From NCBI RefSeq assembly GCF_029581575.1, contig NZ_CP089975.1, forward strand, positions 186,001 to 250,000: a stretch of 64,000 bases of DNA. Reading direction: 5' to 3'. Each line of letters begins with the position of its first letter. Position 1 is the first letter of the stretch. Shown here piece after piece: positions 25,749 to 38,680 of this stretch. The translations under genes and the position numbers were made by a program. The notes beneath the pieces were generated by a model. It ran no database searches. It was given only the letters and a program-made list of their open reading frames with translations, and was not told where the DNA came from. The DNA comes from Moraxella nasibovis. Its GTDB lineage: Bacteria > Pseudomonadota > Gammaproteobacteria > Pseudomonadales > Moraxellaceae.

Positions 25749-26597
25749 ATGATGAATGATTTTTTGACACAATTTGACACCATTGACCGCACCGCCATTT
25801 GGCTCAAGCCCTATGCGGATATTCATCGCACATTTGCCAAAGACAGATGGGCAGGCGAGCTTGCCGATTGGCTCAATGTGTATTTTGAGCAGCAAAAAAT
25901 CATGCCGATGTTACACGGAACACAGATGCCATTGACCTTCGTCAATCAGGACGATCTGCCCCATGGCACAGCGTACGAACAGCACATTTTTCATACCGCC
26001 AACATTCCCACCAGAAACAATCTACACGATTGGTTTGGGGCGTGTGTGTGGTCGGTATTTCCAAAATCAAAAGCACTGCTCAATCAAGCCCACATTCGTG
26101 AAATGGCAAAAGGCACCAACGCTCATGGGCGAAATCGTGTGCGTGATGCCATCACGATATTTGATGAAAATGGGGCGATTTTGGTGGTGAGTGATGAGCA
26201 AGTCGGTCAGGCATTAAAGCACTTTGATTGGCAAAATGCACTCATCGCCCCACGACAAAGCTGGTGCAATCCTACCACGCCAAAAGACAGCGATAAGGCT
26301 CAGGTCTTTATTTTTGGTCATGCTCTGCTTGAACAGTTGATTACGCCTAGAAAGCCACTGTGTAGCCACACTTGGATTGTCAAAGTGTCCGATGAGTTTT
26401 TTGGCAAAAGTCAGGCGGACAAGCTGACTGATTTGGATGACATACTCACCAAGATGCTAGACGAATGGCTCATTGATGGGGCGACGCCAAGAGATTTATC
26501 GCCTTTGCCGATTTTGGGCGTGCCGTATTTTTGGGACAATGGCGATGTGTCCTTTTATCAAGATGATGCGGTATTTAGAAAGGGCAGGCGAGGGTAG
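25749..26597 (+). CDS. DUF3025 family protein
   Basis: A 282-residue, probably cytoplasmic protein of the DUF3025 family. The family hallmark is visible in NIPTRNNLHDWFGACVWSVFPKSKALLNQAHI near residues 93-125, where the T-R-N-N-x-H-D-x-F set is conserved. A C-terminal GVPYFWDNGDVSFYQDDAVFR segment is also typical. No signal peptide or membrane helix is seen. The biochemical role of the family is not known. The gene is alone on the plus strand; a strong bidirectional terminator separates it from the convergent tpgA-type gene. The start may be either of two adjacent ATG codons (25749 or 25752). Confidence 0.88.
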   Translation: MMNDFLTQFDTIDRTAIWLKPYADIHRTFAKDRWAGELADWLNVYFEQQKIMPMLHGTQMPLTFVNQDDLPHGTAYEQHIFHTANIPTRNNLHDWFGACVWSVFPKSKALLNQAHIREMAKGTNAHGRNRVRDAITIFDENGAILVVSDEQVGQALKHFDWQNALIAPRQSWCNPTTPKDSDKAQVFIFGHALLEQLITPRKPLCSHTWIVKVSDEFFGKSQADKLTDLDDILTKMLDEWLIDGATPRDLSPLPILGVPYFWDNGDVSFYQDDAVFRKGRRG

Positions 26598-26669
26598 ATG
26601 CTTGGGCAAAAAATAGGTCAGAAGCTTGCCCGATGATGTGAATATAAGATGTGGGTTATTAGAGGTTAA

Positions 26670-26705
26670 AAAAATAGGTTTAATGAGTCCATTAAACCTA
26701 TTTTT
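26670..26705. terminator. Bidirectional terminator
   Basis: A perfect 16-bp stem (AAAAATAGGTTTAATG with CATTAAACCTATTTTT) around an AGTC loop, with A/T tracts on both sides. It serves the convergent DUF3025 and tpgA-type genes. Confidence 0.92.
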
Positions 26706-26718
26706 GTGCGCAAAAGGA

Positions 26719-27582
26719 TCAGTTTTGCTGTGGGGCGACAGCGTACACGGCCACATGCACCTCGACACGGCGGTTCGGCTGCAAGCAGTCGATCAGCTGA
26801 CGGCGAGGTAGGTTGTCAGCACACTGTACAACAGGGCTTGACTCGCCTGCACCTGCCGTAATCAAAGTGGCAGGGTTGACGCCACGCTCAACCAAGTAGG
26901 CACGCACGGTATTAGCACGCAGCTGTGATAGATTAAGATTGTAGGTGTCATCGCCTAAGCGGTCGGTATGACCGGTGATGGTAACACGACTGTCGCCACG
27001 CTGCTCCCAAGCGATCAGTTTGGCCGCCAGTTCATCAAGTGAAGCGCGTCCTGCTGGTAGCATGTCGCTACGGCTGAACTTGTCAAAGGCAAAGAGTGCA
27101 TCAGCGCCCAAATTGATCTTTTCATTGATGATTGGAGTGGCAGGTGTGATGATAGGCGCAGGAATGACAACAGGCGCAGGCGTAGCAGCAACAGGCGCAC
27201 TTTCTTGTAGCTCAAAGCAGCCATTCTCGCCACGCCAATACAACGCCTGAGCGACTTTTTTGTCATAATCGACACGCAGCTGACAGCGCACATAGTCTTG
27301 GGTGTTTGGCACACGGATGTCTAGGACATAGTTCCATTGATTATTGACAAATACGCCTTCATTGAATTGCGGATTGCCAAGAATTTGACGAATGTGATCT
27401 TTGGTTAAGCCCACATCAAGGCGTGCCACATCCGCCACTTCGTAGCGTGGCACTTGTTTTAGATAGCTTGCTTTCTCAAAGTCAGGAAAGCGAATGTCAT
27501 CAGGCGCAGGCGTGATGTAGGCTGCGTTTGCCGCAGCTGCTGCAAATACTGACGCAGCGATGAAAGATTTGATAAATGTCAT
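26719..27582 (-). CDS. tpgA: TpgA-like OmpA-family partner of the trimeric autotransporter
   Basis: A 287-residue envelope protein with a Sec signal (about 1-20, ending ANA) and no lipobox. Residues 40-125 form a SmpA/OmlA (BamE-like) domain: [23 protein letters not shown] and [13 protein letters not shown] proline-rich linker (130-155) leads to an OmpA-C peptidoglycan-binding domain (160-282) with [39 protein letters not shown] and [10 protein letters not shown]. This exact domain pair, encoded just after a trimeric autotransporter, is the layout of TpgA in Acinetobacter, which helps anchor and assemble AtaA. The gene lies 76 bp after the adhesin gene on the same strand. The same function is inferred here. 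Confidence 0.9.
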   Translation of the reverse strand: MTFIKSFIAASVFAAAAANAAYITPAPDDIRFPDFEKASYLKQVPRYEVADVARLDVGLTKDHIRQILGNPQFNEGVFVNNQWNYVLDIRVPNTQDYVRCQLRVDYDKKVAQALYWRGENGCFELQESAPVAATPAPVVIPAPIITPATPIINEKINLGADALFAFDKFSRSDMLPAGRASLDELAAKLIAWEQRGDSRVTITGHTDRLGDDTYNLNLSQLRANTVRAYLVERGVNPATLITAGAGESSPVVQCADNLPRRQLIDCLQPNRRVEVHVAVYAVAPQQN

Positions 27583-27658
27583 AACAGTCTCTTTGAAAAA
27601 TTAAGTCAGTGTGCTTGACGATCTCATGACCGCCAAGCACAAGGTGTTTTGTCAATGA

Positions 27659-31903
<4,245 letters not shown>

Positions 31904-31944
31904 ATAATCACTCAATAATTAAGAAAAAAACAAAACAAAAACCT

Positions 31945-31965
31945 CCCCCCCCCCCCTTTTTTTTT
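31945..31965 (-). promoter_or_regulatory. Poly-G/poly-A tract upstream of the autotransporter gene
   Basis: On the coding (minus) strand nine A residues run into twelve G residues, ending 41 bp before the ATG. An in-frame TAA at 31919-31921 separates the tract from the coding frame, so it acts outside translation. Moraxella catarrhalis uspA1 has a poly-G tract in a similar place whose length sets expression. Confidence 0.75.
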
Positions 31966-32252
31966 GTATCTGATATCTAAACCAATATACAATATAAGGG
32001 GAGGGGAAGGTGATCGGTGATTTTAGTGATGGATGGATATAATCCACCCACTGTGAGGATATATTAACATTTTTTCAGGCAAATAATAAAAAAAATTTTA
32101 TTAGATATGTACAAAAAATGTAAAAATAAATGATAACATGGCTGTATTATGTGCTTGCATGACACATGGATCAAGCTTGATTTGATGACGATCAGGTCAA
32201 AATAGCACTCTGTCTTTTTGAGTGTTTGGATTGTCATCTGTTGTTTTTAAGA
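31966..32252. other. Upstream region of the autotransporter gene
   Basis: AT-rich stretch with TATATTGTATATT-type sequence next to the poly-A/poly-G tract that could hold the -10 box. No gene is visible up to the 3-prime end of the YdjM-like gene. Confidence 0.45.
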
Positions 32253-32927
32253 TCAATGCGTCAGTCTGCTGAGTATCCGCCAGACCTCCTGATAGGGCGG
32301 CGCCTTAAAAAATAACACAGCGACGATGACGTACAGTACAAGATACTGCAAGGGCTTGTCAAATTCGATGAATTTAAACGCTGTGCCGAAGGATTTTTTT
32401 AGGCGCAGACCAAAGGCATTGACGCTATAAATCTCATCAAGCATCAGATGCACAAGACTGCCAAACAACAAAAACAGCCCAAGCATCCAGCTGGTGAATG
32501 CGGTGAGCTTCATGCCAAAATACAGCCCATGCACCAATAATAGCGCAAACACCGCCATGTATGGCACCGAATGCACCACGCCACGATGCACAGTCAGGCG
32601 GCTAAAAGTATCAAGCAGTACATAGCGAATGATGACGAAGCTCCCCGCCCACAGCATGAGGGCGTCCAAGATGAGTCTGCTGCCATAGTAGGCGTTGGCG
32701 TAGAGGACGACGATGAGCGTGGAGGCGATGAGACTGCCCAAGAAAAATCCACGCTTGGTGGGCGCTGAGTGATCAAGATCGATGTCAGGCAGTAGCCCGC
32801 CAATCGTACCGACGATGGCGCAAAGTATGGCGGTGGTTAGTCCAAAGACTTTGGCATAGACGCCAGCTGCGGCAAGGGCAGTGCTTGCGGTGGCAGCGAC
32901 ACCAAGGTGGGTGTGAAAATTTGCCAT
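32253..32927 (-). CDS. YdjM-family membrane-bound metal-dependent hydrolase
   Basis: A 224-residue inner-membrane protein of the YdjM/DUF457 family (predicted metal-dependent hydrolases). I start it at the ATG at 32927 (MANFHTHLGVAATAS). The longer open frame would read through both tRNA-Gly genes on the same strand and is artefactual. Metal-binding candidates typical of the family are HTH at residues 5-7, GGLLPDIDLDHS near 45-57, HRGVVHSVPYM near 112-122 and HLMLDEIYSVNAFGLRL near 163-179. About five membrane helices are visible. The substrate is unknown. The gene follows the tRNAs and may be partly read from their promoter. Confidence 0.85.
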   Translation of the reverse strand: MANFHTHLGVAATASTALAAAGVYAKVFGLTTAILCAIVGTIGGLLPDIDLDHSAPTKRGFFLGSLIASTLIVVLYANAYYGSRLILDALMLWAGSFVIIRYVLLDTFSRLTVHRGVVHSVPYMAVFALLLVHGLYFGMKLTAFTSWMLGLFLLFGSLVHLMLDEIYSVNAFGLRLKKSFGTAFKFIEFDKPLQYLVLYVIVAVLFFKAPPYQEVWRILSRLTH

Positions 32928-32986
32928 AAGAATACAATCATCCAAGCAACAAAAAACCCAACTCTTTCGAATTGGGCTTAAAAATT

Positions 32987-33062
32987 TGGAGCGGGAAACG
33001 AGATTCGAACTCGCGACCCCAACCTTGGCAAGGTTGTGCTCTACCAACTGAGCTATTCCCGC
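32987..33062 (-). tRNA. tRNA-Gly (GCC), copy 2
   Basis: 76 nt with a 7-bp acceptor stem (GCGGGAA with TTCCCGC), discriminator T and an encoded CCA end. The anticodon loop TTGCCAA gives anticodon GCC. The T arm has GTTCGAATC. It is identical in sequence to the copy 18 bp upstream. Confidence 0.98.
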
Positions 33063-33080
33063 AATGTGTGATGTAAGATT

Positions 33081-33156
33081 TGGAGCGGGAAACGAGATTC
33101 GAACTCGCGACCCCAACCTTGGCAAGGTTGTGCTCTACCAACTGAGCTATTCCCGC
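33081..33156 (-). tRNA. tRNA-Gly (GCC), copy 1
   Basis: 76 nt, same sequence as the second copy, with anticodon GCC and encoded CCA. It is the promoter-proximal gene of the pair; the consensus promoter lies 45 bp upstream. Confidence 0.98.
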
Positions 33157-33200
33157 AATTTTCATCATTTAAGATGACATACATCATTGCATGGGTGCGT

Positions 33201-33228
33201 ATTATATAGATTTTTTGTGCGCTGTCAA
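33201..33228 (-). promoter_or_regulatory. Consensus promoter of the tRNA-Gly pair
   Basis: On the minus strand a perfect TTGACA (33223-33228) and a perfect TATAAT (33201-33206) are 16 bp apart, with a GC-containing stretch after the -10 box as expected for stable RNA genes. The rest of 33229-33480 shows no gene. Confidence 0.88.
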
Positions 33229-33480
33229 TAACTTTTTTTAAAAAAATCAAAAATTTTATGATTTTTGTCGGTTTTTTCATCAAATCCTTCAAAATGCTTA
33301 AAAACACACCAAGCTTTTTTGCAAAATTAGCCAAAATCCATCGCTAAAATTCTAAAAATAAGGTATCATAAAGCGCCGTGAATCGCCAAGTTTTGGTGCA
33401 TCGACCGATGGCATCATCAAATTCATGCAAATGTGCAAAGTTTTACCAGACATCCATTAAACATTAAAAAATAAGTTGTC

Positions 33481-34128
33481 ATGACCCAGTCAAGCCACGC
33501 CAAACATACGATTTTTAATCTGCCCAATAACCTCACCATCGCTCGCATCGTGATGATTCCTTTATTCATCGCCATTGCCTACTGGCCACCTGCGCTGGGG
33601 ATTGGTGTGCCTGCCATCACCAATAATGCCATCGCAAGGCTGGGTATGCTAGAATACAGCGACAGCATGCTTAGGCATTTTTTATTGACTTTTTTATTCA
33701 TCTTGGCAGCAATCACCGACTGGCTAGATGGCTATCTGGCACGCAGGCTAAACATCACCTCAGCTTTTGGGCGTTTTTTGGATCCTGTGGCGGACAAGCT
33801 CATGGTGGCGGCGGCTTTGGTGATTTTGGTGCAGTGGCACGCCAACATCATCATGGCGGTGTGTGCCATCGTCATCATCTCACGAGAGATTGCGGTATCG
33901 GCGCTGCGTGAGTGGATGGCGGAGCTGGGCGCACGCACGAGCGTGGCGGTGTCTTATGTGGGTAAGTTAAAGACGGCGTTTCAGATGATCGCCATCTCGG
34001 TGCTGCTATTGAATTGGCAAAGCCTTGAAACGATTGGCTATGTGCTGATGGTGATTGCGGTGATTTTGACGCTGTGGTCGATGATGATTTATCTAAAAGC
34101 GGCTTGGCCGTACTTAAAGCAGCCTTAA
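33481..34128 (+). CDS. pgsA: CDP-diacylglycerol--glycerol-3-phosphate 3-phosphatidyltransferase
   Basis: A 215-residue inner-membrane enzyme that makes phosphatidylglycerol phosphate, the substrate of PgpA (14423). The CDP-alcohol phosphotransferase signature is intact: D80, D83-G84, A87-R88, G97, D101 and D105 within DWLDGYLARRL and FGRFLDPVADK. The N-terminal FNLPNNLTIARIVMIPLFI is typical of PgsA. Four to five membrane helices are visible. It carries a ~15-residue insertion around residues 40-60 (IGVPAITNNAIARLGM) compared with the shortest homologues, a feature also seen in related gamma-proteobacteria. The gene stands alone, divergent from the tRNA pair. Confidence 0.96.
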   Translation: MTQSSHAKHTIFNLPNNLTIARIVMIPLFIAIAYWPPALGIGVPAITNNAIARLGMLEYSDSMLRHFLLTFLFILAAITDWLDGYLARRLNITSAFGRFLDPVADKLMVAAALVILVQWHANIIMAVCAIVIISREIAVSALREWMAELGARTSVAVSYVGKLKTAFQMIAISVLLLNWQSLETIGYVLMVIAVILTLWSMMIYLKAAWPYLKQP

Positions 34129-34305
34129 ATGTACAATGCAAATGCTGCTAAATTAAATACAAAACACCAAGAGTGGGGCGAGCTTTGTGCTGTAAGCCAC
34201 ATGTAAAAAATGACAATTAAGGGTGGTTAGGGTGGTTAAGGTAAAGCCATCATTTACAAGCTCAAACACCACCCTTACATTTGTCAAAAATACAACCAAC
34301 ACCGA

Positions 34306-34731
34306 TTATTTTTTAATAAAATTCATCGCCACCCAAGCAGGACCGATGAGCAAAAACTGCAAATCCTCAAAAAAAGACGGCTTAGCCCCTTCGATTTTGT
34401 GACCGACAAACTGCCCAATCCAAGCCAGCACAAAGATGCCGACCCACACCCCCCAATGCCAGTTTGTTGCATACACAAAGCCTGCGCACAAAGCGATGAA
34501 TGCCGCCATCGCAAGGAACAACGGCACGGACAGTCGTAAATAAAAAAACAGCACGCCAGCGGCAATCACTGCCATCAAGATCGGACTGATTGCCATGATA
34601 AGAGCGACGATGGTTAGGAAAATCACAGGCACACAGATGTTATGAATGCTTTTGTTGGTGTGATTTTGATGGCTGACAGCATACTCTGTAAGCCAAGTAT
34701 TTAGCGATTTTTTGCTGACAAATAATGACAT
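34306..34731 (-). CDS. DUF962/Mpo1-like membrane protein
   Basis: A 141-residue inner-membrane protein of the DUF962 (YGL010w/Mpo1-like) family. The conserved HQNHTNKSIHNICVP at residues 21-35 carries the histidines proposed to bind iron in yeast Mpo1, a fatty-acid alpha-dioxygenase. The C-terminal WIGQFVGHKIEGAKPSFFEDLQFLLIGPAWV is the second family motif. Four membrane helices lie between them. A lipid-oxidising role in bacteria has not been shown. It is 87 bp downstream of pnuC on the same strand, with a hairpin between them. Confidence 0.87.
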   Translation of the reverse strand: MSLFVSKKSLNTWLTEYAVSHQNHTNKSIHNICVPVIFLTIVALIMAISPILMAVIAAGVLFFYLRLSVPLFLAMAAFIALCAGFVYATNWHWGVWVGIFVLAWIGQFVGHKIEGAKPSFFEDLQFLLIGPAWVAMNFIKK

Positions 34732-34771
34732 AAAATACTCCTTTTCTTGCCAAATATGAAGTTTAATTCAC

Positions 34772-34804
34772 ATTCACCAAAAGCCTTTCTTGGCTTTGGT
34801 GAAT
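34772..34804 (-). terminator. Hairpin after pnuC
   Basis: ATTCACCAAAAGCC pairs with GGCTTTGGTGAAT (one bulged A) 14 bp after the pnuC stop. No T tract follows, so it may only partly end the nadR-pnuC transcript. Confidence 0.5.
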
Positions 34805-34817
34805 GCTTTGCGTGCGA

Positions 34818-35606
34818 TTATGCTTGCCGCTGTTCGCTGCGCTGCCAACCGTACAGACCTACGATGGCGTTGATCTGATAGATCATCGTTTGAATGGCAA
34901 AGATGATGTTGCCTGACATGAGATTGACAACGAGCCACACCACATTTACCAAAATCCACAGCCACCAGTTGAACGAATAGCGCAGAATCATCGTCACTTG
35001 GGCGGTGATGGAAAGCACAAAGGCGATGACATTGATCCAAAAAAAACTAATGATGCCAAGAAATTTGCTGCCGTCGTCCTCAATCACGCCATAGCCTTGG
35101 GCGATGAGCCAGTCGTTGAGATGGGGAAACAGCGCCAAACCAATGGCGATGAAAATCAGCGTCACGCCCCAGAGGTATTTGCTTGCCGATTTTGGAATCA
35201 TGTTGCCGTCTGCGTCGGTATGCTCACGCCATTGGACCATCCCATACAGATGGGCAAAGAAGTTAAAGATTGGCGCCAACATCAGACCGACCGCACCCGA
35301 AGTGCCTTGTACGACCACTTCGCCTGCGGTGGCAAGCAGACCTAGACCGTTGCCAAGCAGATTTTTGCGAAACGACAGCCCAACCACGCACAAAAGACCG
35401 ACGATCGACACGCCAAGATAAAACCAGTCCAGCGGCGCATGTTCGGTGGTTTGCCAAAAGCCGATGAACAGTGCGCTTGCACCCAAGACAAACCAAGTCA
35501 AGATCCAGTGTAATGACCAGTCTTGCTCTCCATTGCCTGTGATGTTATCCAAAAATGCCACTTTCATGCGCATCGTGCCTTGTCTTTTTATAGATTGTGA
35601 TGTCAT
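34818..35606 (-). CDS. pnuC: Nicotinamide riboside transporter PnuC
   Basis: A 262-residue inner-membrane carrier with about seven membrane helices. Family features include the GLLATAGEVVVQGTSGAVGLMLAPIFNFFAHLYGMVQWREH segment near 90-130 and the late NWWLWILVNVVWLVVNLMSGNIIFAIQTMIYQINAIVGLYGW near 215-255, matching the PnuC substrate channel. PnuC allows facilitated entry of nicotinamide riboside, trapped by NadR kinase inside the cell. nadR is directly upstream with a 12-bp gap, so the two form a salvage operon. Start choice is uncertain: the ATG at 35606, or the internal methionines at residues 12 and 14. Confidence 0.94.
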   Translation of the reverse strand: MTSQSIKRQGTMRMKVAFLDNITGNGEQDWSLHWILTWFVLGASALFIGFWQTTEHAPLDWFYLGVSIVGLLCVVGLSFRKNLLGNGLGLLATAGEVVVQGTSGAVGLMLAPIFNFFAHLYGMVQWREHTDADGNMIPKSASKYLWGVTLIFIAIGLALFPHLNDWLIAQGYGVIEDDGSKFLGIISFFWINVIAFVLSITAQVTMILRYSFNWWLWILVNVVWLVVNLMSGNIIFAIQTMIYQINAIVGLYGWQRSEQRQA

Positions 35607-35618
35607 TAAACTACAAAA

Positions 35619-36644
35619 TCACGCTTTATGCAAGACATGTGTATCAATAAAACGCACCGCCTGCTCGTAGCGTGTGTGATAATCGGCATCATCGATGATG
35701 TGGGGCGTGATGTCGTGGCGAGCTAATATCTGCAAGATGCGACTGGCAAAGCGTGTACGCTGTGACTGACTGCCAAGCCGTCTGATGCCATCTGCCACCC
35801 ATTCGACATTATTGTCAAGATAGATGGTAAAATCCATGCGCAGTTCGTCAGCGAGGGCGGCGACCACAGGATTGCTGCGTCCCTCATACTCCTCGCAAAA
35901 CGCCTGCGTCGTGGCAAAGTCGGTGTCCACCATCACAATCGGTGCGGTGGCGTTTTTTTTGGCATCATAAATGGCGCGCGCATGGTTGATGGCGATGGGC
36001 GTGTAGTCGCTGTACTGCAAAGCGGTCTCAGTACCACCTAGGTCGCTATGGGCATACAGTCGACCCATTTCAAGGGCGACGCTTGCGCCATAATGAGCCG
36101 CCAGCTTATGCACCAAAGTGGTCTTGCCAGAGCTTTCACCACCGACGATACACACCGTCTGCACATAGCTGGGTCTGGCAGAAGGGGCGATGTCATAAAA
36201 ATGAGCGATGGGATTGTCATAAATTTCTTCATCGTCATAGCTGTGGCTTGGTAGTTTGACGGTTTGGTTGCTGGTTTGAGTGCTCGCTTGGCTATGTGCC
36301 ATGCTGCCATCTTTAACAAAAACCTTCACAGACTCGTGCTGACCGATGCCCAATTTGGCAAATGCACTCTCACTCAGTTCGACGCATTTGCCATAGTCAC
36401 CCGTCAAGGTGACATCGAGGCTTTCGGTAGTATGTACTTTGATGAAGTCAAAATCTTGGCACGCCACCTGCACCCAGCGTGCCTTGTCTTGTAGGGTAGG
36501 AGTAAAGCGTGCGTTTGCTTTGGTGCTGGGTGTGATGATGATGTGCAGCGTGCCACACAGCCCAGCTGCGGTGTTGATGTCTCTTAGGTGTCCTAGGTGC
36601 AAGGGTTCAAAATGCCCGATGAGTAGTCCGATGCTCGCTGTCAT
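35619..36644 (-). CDS. nadR: NadR-type NMN adenylyltransferase / ribosylnicotinamide kinase
   Basis: A 341-residue bifunctional cytoplasmic enzyme of NAD salvage. I start it at the ATG at 36644 (MTASIGLLIGHFEPLHLGH); the upstream 38 residues of the open frame are not family-like. The adenylyltransferase domain begins with the GHFEPLHLGH nucleotide loop at residues 10-19. A Walker A motif, GGESSGKTTLV near 165, opens the C-terminal kinase domain. The helix-turn-helix found at the N-terminus of enterobacterial NadR is absent, so this protein should be catalytic only. pnuC follows 12 bp later. The pair turns external nicotinamide riboside into NAD. Confidence 0.93.
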   Translation of the reverse strand: MTASIGLLIGHFEPLHLGHLRDINTAAGLCGTLHIIITPSTKANARFTPTLQDKARWVQVACQDFDFIKVHTTESLDVTLTGDYGKCVELSESAFAKLGIGQHESVKVFVKDGSMAHSQASTQTSNQTVKLPSHSYDDEEIYDNPIAHFYDIAPSARPSYVQTVCIVGGESSGKTTLVHKLAAHYGASVALEMGRLYAHSDLGGTETALQYSDYTPIAINHARAIYDAKKNATAPIVMVDTDFATTQAFCEEYEGRSNPVVAALADELRMDFTIYLDNNVEWVADGIRRLGSQSQRTRFASRILQILARHDITPHIIDDADYHTRYEQAVRFIDTHVLHKA

Positions 36645-37036
36645 GTGCCGTCCGATGAATCTGAAAAAGTGGCTATAAAAGTGGCTAGAAGTGTTTGTGT
36701 GGCAGTCATTATAACAAAATGACGCCAACAAAACCCTAAAAATTAAAATTTCCTGCATCTTAGGTGCTATGAGTCATTACATGAGTCTGATTGATAAACA
36801 GCCAAATGCACCTTTATAACATATAAAACACCAAATCTTTACAAAACTTGACATAATCCCATCACCCCAAAGCAACTGTCGTACTTTGGTAACCAAAGAC
36901 AAATTTTCATTGAAATTTATCAAATTTAGCCATAAATTAATCACATAAGCCATCGTCATTATAGTTATGAATATAGCAGTAATGACAGACAGCGGATTGT
37001 ATTTATCAAGATTTAAGATATAAGGGAGAGAGCATC
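36645..37036. other. Divergent intergenic region nadR/pspC-like
   Basis: About 390 bp. On the minus strand a TATAAT at 36708-36713 may be the nadR -10 box, about 64 bp before its start. Short direct repeats of AAAGTGGCTA lie at 36665 and 36678. No convincing gene is visible. Confidence 0.4.
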
Positions 37037-37273
37037 ATGAAAAAAATGATAAAACTACATCGTTCGGTACAGCATCGTGTTTTTGGTGGCGTGCTTGGCG
37101 GCATCGCTGAATATTTGGGCTGGTCGCCCACCACAGTGCGTGTGCTGTTTTTTGCCATCATCATTTTAAGTGCAGGCATCACACTGCCGATGGCGGCGTT
37201 GGCATACTTTGTCATGTGGCTGGTCATGCCAGAGGCGACGGCGGCGTCTTATGCCATTGATCACCCTGTGTGA
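37037..37273 (+). CDS. PspC-domain small membrane protein
   Basis: A 78-residue protein consisting of one PspC domain: LHRSVQHRVFGGVLGGIAEYLGWSPTTVRVLFF, then two closely spaced hydrophobic helices and VMWLVMPE. In enterobacteria PspC is part of the phage-shock envelope-stress response and binds PspB and PspA, but stand-alone PspC-domain proteins are common and their role is often unknown. No pspA, pspB or pspF is nearby. GGGAGAG lies before the ATG, and a strong terminator follows the gene. Confidence 0.88.
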   Translation: MKKMIKLHRSVQHRVFGGVLGGIAEYLGWSPTTVRVLFFAIIILSAGITLPMAALAYFVMWLVMPEATAASYAIDHPV

Positions 37274-37312
37274 TGGCTGTGTGATATTGGCGTAATTTAG
37301 CGCACCACGACA

Positions 37313-37346
37313 AAAAACCACCTAAAACAGGTGGTTTTTGTTTTTT
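37313..37346 (+). terminator. Rho-independent terminator after the PspC-like gene
   Basis: AAAAACCACCT pairs with AGGTGGTTTTT around an AAAAC loop, followed by G and six T residues. It lies 39 bp past the stop codon and just before the glyQ promoter region. Confidence 0.9.
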
Positions 37347-37401
37347 ATCGTGCAATTTATGCTAAAATACCAAAATTTACCCAAATATTGAGTGATGAAT
37401 C

Positions 37402-38349
37402 ATGAGCAAGACTTTAACTTTCCAAGAAATTATCCTAACCCTACAAAACTACTGGGCAGAGCGTGGCTGCGTGATTTTACAGCCTTATGATATGGAAATG
37501 GGGGCGGGGACTTTTCATACGGCGACTTTTTTAAGAGCCTTAACCCCCGAAAAATGGAACGCCGCCTATGTGCAGCCGTCTCGCCGTCCGACCGATGGAC
37601 GATATGGCGAAAACCCTAACCGTTTGCAACATTACTATCAATTCCAAGTCGTGCTAAAACCAAACCCTGCCAATATCCAAGAGCTGTATTTGGGTTCACT
37701 GCAAGCACTTGGCATTGACACGCTCACCCACGATGTGCGTTTTGTGGAGGATAACTGGGAGTCGCCAACTTTGGGGGCGTGGGGGCTTGGCTGGGAAGTC
37801 TGGCTAAATGGTATGGAAGTGACGCAGTTTACCTATTTTCAGCAAGTGGGCGGCATTGAGTGTTTCCCTGTAACGGGCGAGATTACTTATGGTTTGGAGC
37901 GTCTGGCGATGTACATTCAAGGCGTGGATAGCGTTTATGACCTTGTGTGGACAGATGGCGAATTTGGCAAAGTAACCTATGGCGATGTGTTCCATCAAAA
38001 CGAAGTGGAGCAATCGACCTATAACTTTGAATATGCCGATGTCGAAAAACTGTTTGATTTGTTTGATTTTTATGAAAAAGAAGCCGACCGCCTTGTGGGG
38101 GTGAATTTACCGTTGCCTGCTTATGAAATGGTGTTAAAAGCAAGCCACAGTTTTAACCTGCTTGACGCTCGTGGGGCAATCTCTGTTACCGAACGCCAAA
38201 GATTTATTTTGCGTGTGCGGACATTGGCACGAAAAGTGGCGGAGAATTATACCATTGCTCGTGCCAAATTGGGTTTTCCGCTTGCTGATGAAGCCCATAA
38301 AAAAGAAGCGCTTGAGAAGTGGTTGCCAAAAGAAAACGAACAAAACTAG
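37402..38349 (+). CDS. glyQ: Glycyl-tRNA synthetase alpha subunit
   Basis: A 315-residue class II aminoacyl-tRNA synthetase subunit; with GlyS it charges tRNA-Gly as an alpha2beta2 enzyme. Family motifs are [45 protein letters not shown] at the start, [34 protein letters not shown] near 50-85 (motif 2) and [24 protein letters not shown] near 155-178 (motif 3). Length is normal. In most bacteria glyS follows immediately; here 1.6 kb with three other coding elements separates them. Two tRNA-Gly genes lie 4 kb away. Confidence 0.98.
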   Translation: MSKTLTFQEIILTLQNYWAERGCVILQPYDMEMGAGTFHTATFLRALTPEKWNAAYVQPSRRPTDGRYGENPNRLQHYYQFQVVLKPNPANIQELYLGSLQALGIDTLTHDVRFVEDNWESPTLGAWGLGWEVWLNGMEVTQFTYFQQVGGIECFPVTGEITYGLERLAMYIQGVDSVYDLVWTDGEFGKVTYGDVFHQNEVEQSTYNFEYADVEKLFDLFDFYEKEADRLVGVNLPLPAYEMVLKASHSFNLLDARGAISVTERQRFILRVRTLARKVAENYTIARAKLGFPLADEAHKKEALEKWLPKENEQN

Positions 38350-38358
38350 GAATAAGCA

Positions 38359-38664
38359 ATGAGCATTCAATTAGCAAAATCTTTGTCGGTGGCGGTTTTG
38401 TTGGTTCTTTTAACCGCTTGTGGTATGGTTGGCAATAACGACAATAACGAGCGTGAAAACGAACGCACCGAACAGTCCGACCGCCAAGAGCGTGATAACG
38501 ACAATGACAATCGTGGTAATGATAGCCGTCAAGACGGTGATGATGACAACGATGAGCGTGAGAACGACAATCGTGGCGATGACAATGATAATGACCGCCG
38601 TGATAATGACGATGACCGTGAGAATGATGGTCGTGGCGATGACAATGACAAAGATGATGATTGA
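38359..38664 (+). CDS. Disordered Asp/Asn/Arg-rich lipoprotein
   Basis: A 101-residue protein. A lipoprotein signal (MSIQLAKSLSVAVLLVLLTAC) gives a lipidated cysteine at residue 21. Everything after it is low-complexity: D, N, R and E make up nearly all of residues 28-101 in units like GDDNDNDRRDND. The mature part should be unfolded and highly charged. It starts 9 bp after glyQ with AGGA eight bases before the ATG, so it is co-transcribed. I know no function; surface-exposed charged tail or metal binding are only guesses. The simple codon repeats (GAT/GAC, AAT/AAC, CGT) could promote slippage. Confidence 0.75.
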   Translation: MSIQLAKSLSVAVLLVLLTACGMVGNNDNNERENERTEQSDRQERDNDNDNRGNDSRQDGDDDNDERENDNRGDDNDNDRRDNDDDRENDGRGDDNDKDDD

Positions 38665-38680
38665 TTAATAAGGGTTGAAA

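Noticed and set aside
32928-33125. N-terminal extension of the YdjM-like gene
   Set aside because: The extra residues come from reading through the two tRNA-Gly genes on the same strand; the ATG at 32927 begins the family-like sequence.
32987-33156. tRNA-Gly pair as an attachment site for an integrated element
   Set aside because: No integrase, no partial tRNA copy and no foreign block adjoin the tRNAs; a simple gene duplication explains them.
36777-36959. A 60-codon minus-strand frame between nadR and the PspC-like gene
   Set aside because: The region is AT-rich intergenic sequence; the frame lacks a good ribosome-binding site and any recognisable motif.
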